A stretch of DNA of 64,000 nt from Synergistaceae bacterium (GTDB lineage Bacteria > Synergistota > Synergistia > Synergistales > Aminobacteriaceae). The notes under the pieces were generated by a model that worked only from the letters and a program-made list of their open reading frames with translations, searched no databases and was not told the origin of the DNA. Position numbers and translations under genes: made by a program. The stretch is taken from contig JAFUYQ010000030.1 of the NCBI GenBank assembly GCA_017470485.1, positions 39,663 through 103,662 on the forward strand. The letters are read 5' to 3'. Position 1 is the stretch's first letter, and every line of letters begins with the position of its first letter. Below are positions 61,790 to 64,000 of this stretch, in pieces.

Positions 61790-63178
61790 ATGCCGTTTTT
61801 ACGCGCAGCACTGCTCAAGAAAAATTTAACGCCCGTTTCCGAGCAGCCTGAAATTTTACTGCCGCCGTTAATCGCGGAACAGCCAGAGCCTGAAGAAGAT
61901 TTCTCCCCGACAAAAATTGAGGAGCTTCACAAGCTCATTGACATCAGGACTCAGGAGGCCGAGAAGGTTGAACCCGAAACCTCTCCGCCTCTTCCTCCTG
62001 AACCTGCCGCCGAACCCGAACCGCTACCGGAACAGGAACAGGAGTTAGAGACACCGCAGGAATTTGAACCTCCGCTCGCTGAACCTGCGGAGGAAATTGA
62101 ATTTATCCCTGAGTTTTTGCAGGAGCCTGAAACAGAGTCAGAGCCGGTAATCTTCATCGTTGAGGAGGAACTTCCGGAAATAGAGTTCCTTCCTGAGCCT
62201 GTACCTGTCATTGAGATTGAGCCGGAATTTGTCCGCGAGGCTGAACCCGAAACAGTAATCGAGGCCGAAACAGCTTCAGATTTGACTGAAGAGTCTCAGC
62301 CCGAAGTCATCAATGAAGTTCCGCCCGAACCCGAAACCGAAACGCCTCAGGAAACTGAAATTATTGAGGAGGCTGACGAGCCTGTTCAGGAGGACTTGAC
62401 ACCAGCTGAAACGCAGGAGACTATTTCGGAAGATATAGCCTCCGAAGCCGAAGAACCTTTAACGGAGGAAGTACCCCCCGAAACTGAAGAGCCTTTGCCT
62501 GAAATCACTTCCGATGAGGACGCTGAGCCTTTGACGGAAGACACCGGCGAATCCGAAACCGCAATCCCCGAAACTGAATCATCAAAATCAGAGCTGTTCG
62601 ATGAAAATTCGCTCCTCGATGAAACTCCTGAACCCCTCCCAGAACCCGAAATACCTTCAGAGCCGGAAGTAACTGTTTCCGAACCTGAGACTTCAACTGA
62701 CGAAATGACCGTCCAAGAATCTGACACTGAGGCAGAGGACGAAGCAGGCAATGAATCAGAGCCGGAAGATTTCGCGCTGAAATACGACTTCACATCGGGC
62801 GAACGTTACGTTGATAAAGTCTCGACAAAAACAGAGTTTGACAAAATGCTTGACGAGCTTGCCGGAATCAGCAAAGAATTAATCACATGGCAGACTGAGA
62901 AATTCGCACGCGACTACACGAGCAGATTTCAGGAGGAAACTCAGGCCGAAGCACGCAAGTACGAGGCGTTTCTCGGAGGCTACATCACTAACGCGGCCAT
63001 GATCCTCTACGATAAGGGCTACAGGGACGCGGCTCTCAAACAGCTCGAACAGGCCAAAAGCATTCTTGAGGCAAGAAAAAAACTTGAGGACGAAACTTCC
63101 GCTATCAAATCCAGAGTCGAAGAACAAAATGATGCCGTTGACCTCTCGGATATTCTCGGATTATTCGGGGACGGCTAA
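61790..63178 (+). CDS. Acidic Glu/Pro-rich protein with C-terminal coiled-coil domain, unknown function
   Basis: 462 aa. Residues 20-320 are dominated by Glu and Pro (repeated PEPE, PETE, EEPLTEE types) and should be disordered and very negatively charged. Residues 325-450 are a compact helical domain: FDKMLDELAGISKELITWQT, TQAEARKYEAFLGGYITNAA and LKQLEQAKSILEARKKLEDE. No signal peptide or membrane helix. Translated right after htpG (2 bp). A role as an HtpG cofactor or client is only suggested by linkage. A terminator follows. Confidence 0.8.
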   Translation: MPFLRAALLKKNLTPVSEQPEILLPPLIAEQPEPEEDFSPTKIEELHKLIDIRTQEAEKVEPETSPPLPPEPAAEPEPLPEQEQELETPQEFEPPLAEPAEEIEFIPEFLQEPETESEPVIFIVEEELPEIEFLPEPVPVIEIEPEFVREAEPETVIEAETASDLTEESQPEVINEVPPEPETETPQETEIIEEADEPVQEDLTPAETQETISEDIASEAEEPLTEEVPPETEEPLPEITSDEDAEPLTEDTGESETAIPETESSKSELFDENSLLDETPEPLPEPEIPSEPEVTVSEPETSTDEMTVQESDTEAEDEAGNESEPEDFALKYDFTSGERYVDKVSTKTEFDKMLDELAGISKELITWQTEKFARDYTSRFQEETQAEARKYEAFLGGYITNAAMILYDKGYRDAALKQLEQAKSILEARKKLEDETSAIKSRVEEQNDAVDLSDILGLFGDG

Positions 63179-63206
63179 ACATGCTCATCATGACTCCAAA
63201 ATAATC

Positions 63207-63241
63207 ACAGCTTTCGTAAATTAACGGAGGCTGTTTTTTTT
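63207..63241 (+). terminator. Terminator of htpG operon, with IS inserted at its T-tract
   Basis: ACAGC (63207-63211) pairs with GCTGT (63230-63234), with an inner CGT/ACG pairing, followed by eight T. The IS200/IS605-type left end begins directly after this T-run. Confidence 0.85.
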
Positions 63242-63244
63242 GAC

Positions 63245-64000
63245 CGAAAAAACTCGGAGCAAGCCACTAATTTTTACTATTGGGATAAACTGAGCATATT
63301 TTGTTATAATCATTCTCATGAAAACTTTTTGTTTCAAGTTATACAAATCCAAAAAGAACAGGAGATTAAGACGACAAATAAATATAGCAGGCATCGTCTA
63401 TAATCATTGTATTGCCTTGTATAGGAGATACTACAAACTGTATCATAAATCGCTGAGAAAGTATCAGCTGCAAAAACATCTTGTAAAGCTCAAAGGACAG
63501 AAAAAATATTCTTATTGGAATGAAATTCCTTCACATGCGATACAAGATATAACCGACAGAATATATCGGGCTTATACAATGTTTTTCAGCAATCAGAAAC
63601 GAAAAGTAAAAACTTCGCCGCCAAAATTCAAGAAAGTCAGGAAATATAAATCGTTCAGCTACAACATGCCCGGAAAGAATATTATTTCAGGAAATGTAAT
63701 AAAACTGGCCGGAGGATATTATAAATTCTTCAAGTCCCGTGAAATACAAGGACAGGTAAAGGTAGTAACGGTGAAACGAGACGCGGTGGGTGATATATAT
63801 GTCTATCTGGTGTGTGATGTTCAGCAAGAACCAGTTGAAGCGCGAACGGGTAAAAGCGTCGGCTTAGACTTTGGGCTGAAAACATTTCTAACAGCTTCAG
63901 ACGGACAGGATATAAACTCGCCGTATTTTTTCATGGAGAACATAAAGATAATCCGCAAGAAAAGCCGTAACTTATCCAGTAAAAAGGAAGGCTCAAATAA
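63245..64000 (+). mobile_element. IS200/IS605-family element, left part (runs off window)
   Basis: After TTGAC (63240-63244) comes a subterminal hairpin CCGA-AAAAAC-TCGG (63244-63257), GCAAGC and ATTGGGATAA, followed by tnpB. The left end matches that of the 174-bp element in metN. No tnpA lies upstream, so this may be a tnpB-only element mobilised in trans. The right end lies beyond 64000. Confidence 0.85.
63318..64000 (+). CDS. tnpB: TnpB (IS605 OrfB) RNA-guided nuclease, N-terminal part, cut by window end
   Basis: At least 227 codons without a stop. The N-terminal region MKTFCFKLYKSKKNRRLRRQ with YNHCIALYRRYYKLY is the typical OrfB_N helix-turn-helix domain. SPPKFKKVRKYKSFSYNM and YVYLVCDVQQEPV follow, then the first RuvC motif VGLDFGLKTFLTASDG with the catalytic Asp near residue 192. 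Expected to be about 380-400 residues in full. TnpB proteins are omega-RNA-guided DNA nucleases that keep IS200/IS605 elements in the genome. A possible promoter (TTGTTATAAT) precedes the ATG. Confidence 0.93.
   Translation, partial: MKTFCFKLYKSKKNRRLRRQINIAGIVYNHCIALYRRYYKLYHKSLRKYQLQKHLVKLKGQKKYSYWNEIPSHAIQDITDRIYRAYTMFFSNQKRKVKTSPPKFKKVRKYKSFSYNMPGKNIISGNVIKLAGGYYKFFKSREIQGQVKVVTVKRDAVGDIYVYLVCDVQQEPVEARTGKSVGLDFGLKTFLTASDGQDINSPYFFMENIKIIRKKSRNLSSKKEGSN

Noticed and set aside
61951..62793. Two minus-strand Ser/Gly-rich ORFs
   Set aside because: They are the antisense shadow of the Glu/Pro-rich coding sequence; GAA and CCT repeats read as Ser and Gly on the other strand, with no ribosome binding site.
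1..64000. CRISPR array or cas genes
   Set aside because: No regularly spaced repeats of 24-40 bp and no Cas-like proteins were seen. TnpB at the end belongs to a transposon.

Overview
The window is chromosomal DNA of an anaerobic, probably gut- or rumen-type bacterium with moderate GC. Most genes have AGGAGG-type ribosome binding sites, and GTG and TTG starts are common. Abundant tripartite-tricarboxylate, TRAP-type and amino-acid/sugar ABC transport, the ackA-yceD-rpmF order and a murA/uppS/cdsA/dxr block fit Synergistota or a related didermic anaerobe. This assignment is inference; no rRNA is present.

Layout. 1-1.9 kb: two tRNA genes, then a small RiPP-like locus (a 46-residue Cys-rich peptide and a radical SAM/SPASM maturase). 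1.9-4.5 kb: clpB interrupted by one in-frame TAA. 4.7-12.7 kb: arabinose genes (araA, araD, galM) and a YtfQ-type furanose ABC transporter. 12.7-17.7 kb: a second sugar ABC operon on the minus strand, split by a structured segment resembling the end of a TnpB-type transposon. 17.9-19.4 kb: def-fmt and tRNA-Gly. 19.5-24.7 kb: infC-rpmI-rplT-pheST, a coiled-coil gene and zapA. 24.9-30.2 kb: a cell-envelope operon (murA, an unknown P-loop protein, UDG, uppS, cdsA, dxr). 30.3-35.4 kb: a NitT/TauT-type and a polar amino-acid ABC system. 35.6-42.8 kb: a carboxylate uptake and catabolism cluster (RraA-like, amidohydrolase, TctCBA, dehydrogenase, LysR). 42.9-45.1 kb: a multidomain putative RNA-binding protein and a WG-repeat protein. 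45.2-48.0 kb: metNIQ, with metN carrying a 174-bp transposon-derived insert that keeps its frame. 48.1-57.8 kb: an accessory redox/hydrolase cluster headed by MarR, including a 1002-residue exported fusion of FMN-binding-like, carboxylesterase and TRAP solute-binding domains, plus several decayed gene copies. 57.7-63.2 kb: tRNA-Ser, ackA-yceD-rpmF, htpG and an acidic Glu/Pro-rich protein. 63.2-64 kb: the left end of an IS200/IS605-family element with tnpB running off the window.

The most unusual items are the RiPP pair, the three-part esterase/solute-binding fusion, the in-frame metN insert (whose left end matches the element at 63.2 kb), the LSm/cold-shock-like protein and the nonsense codon in clpB.
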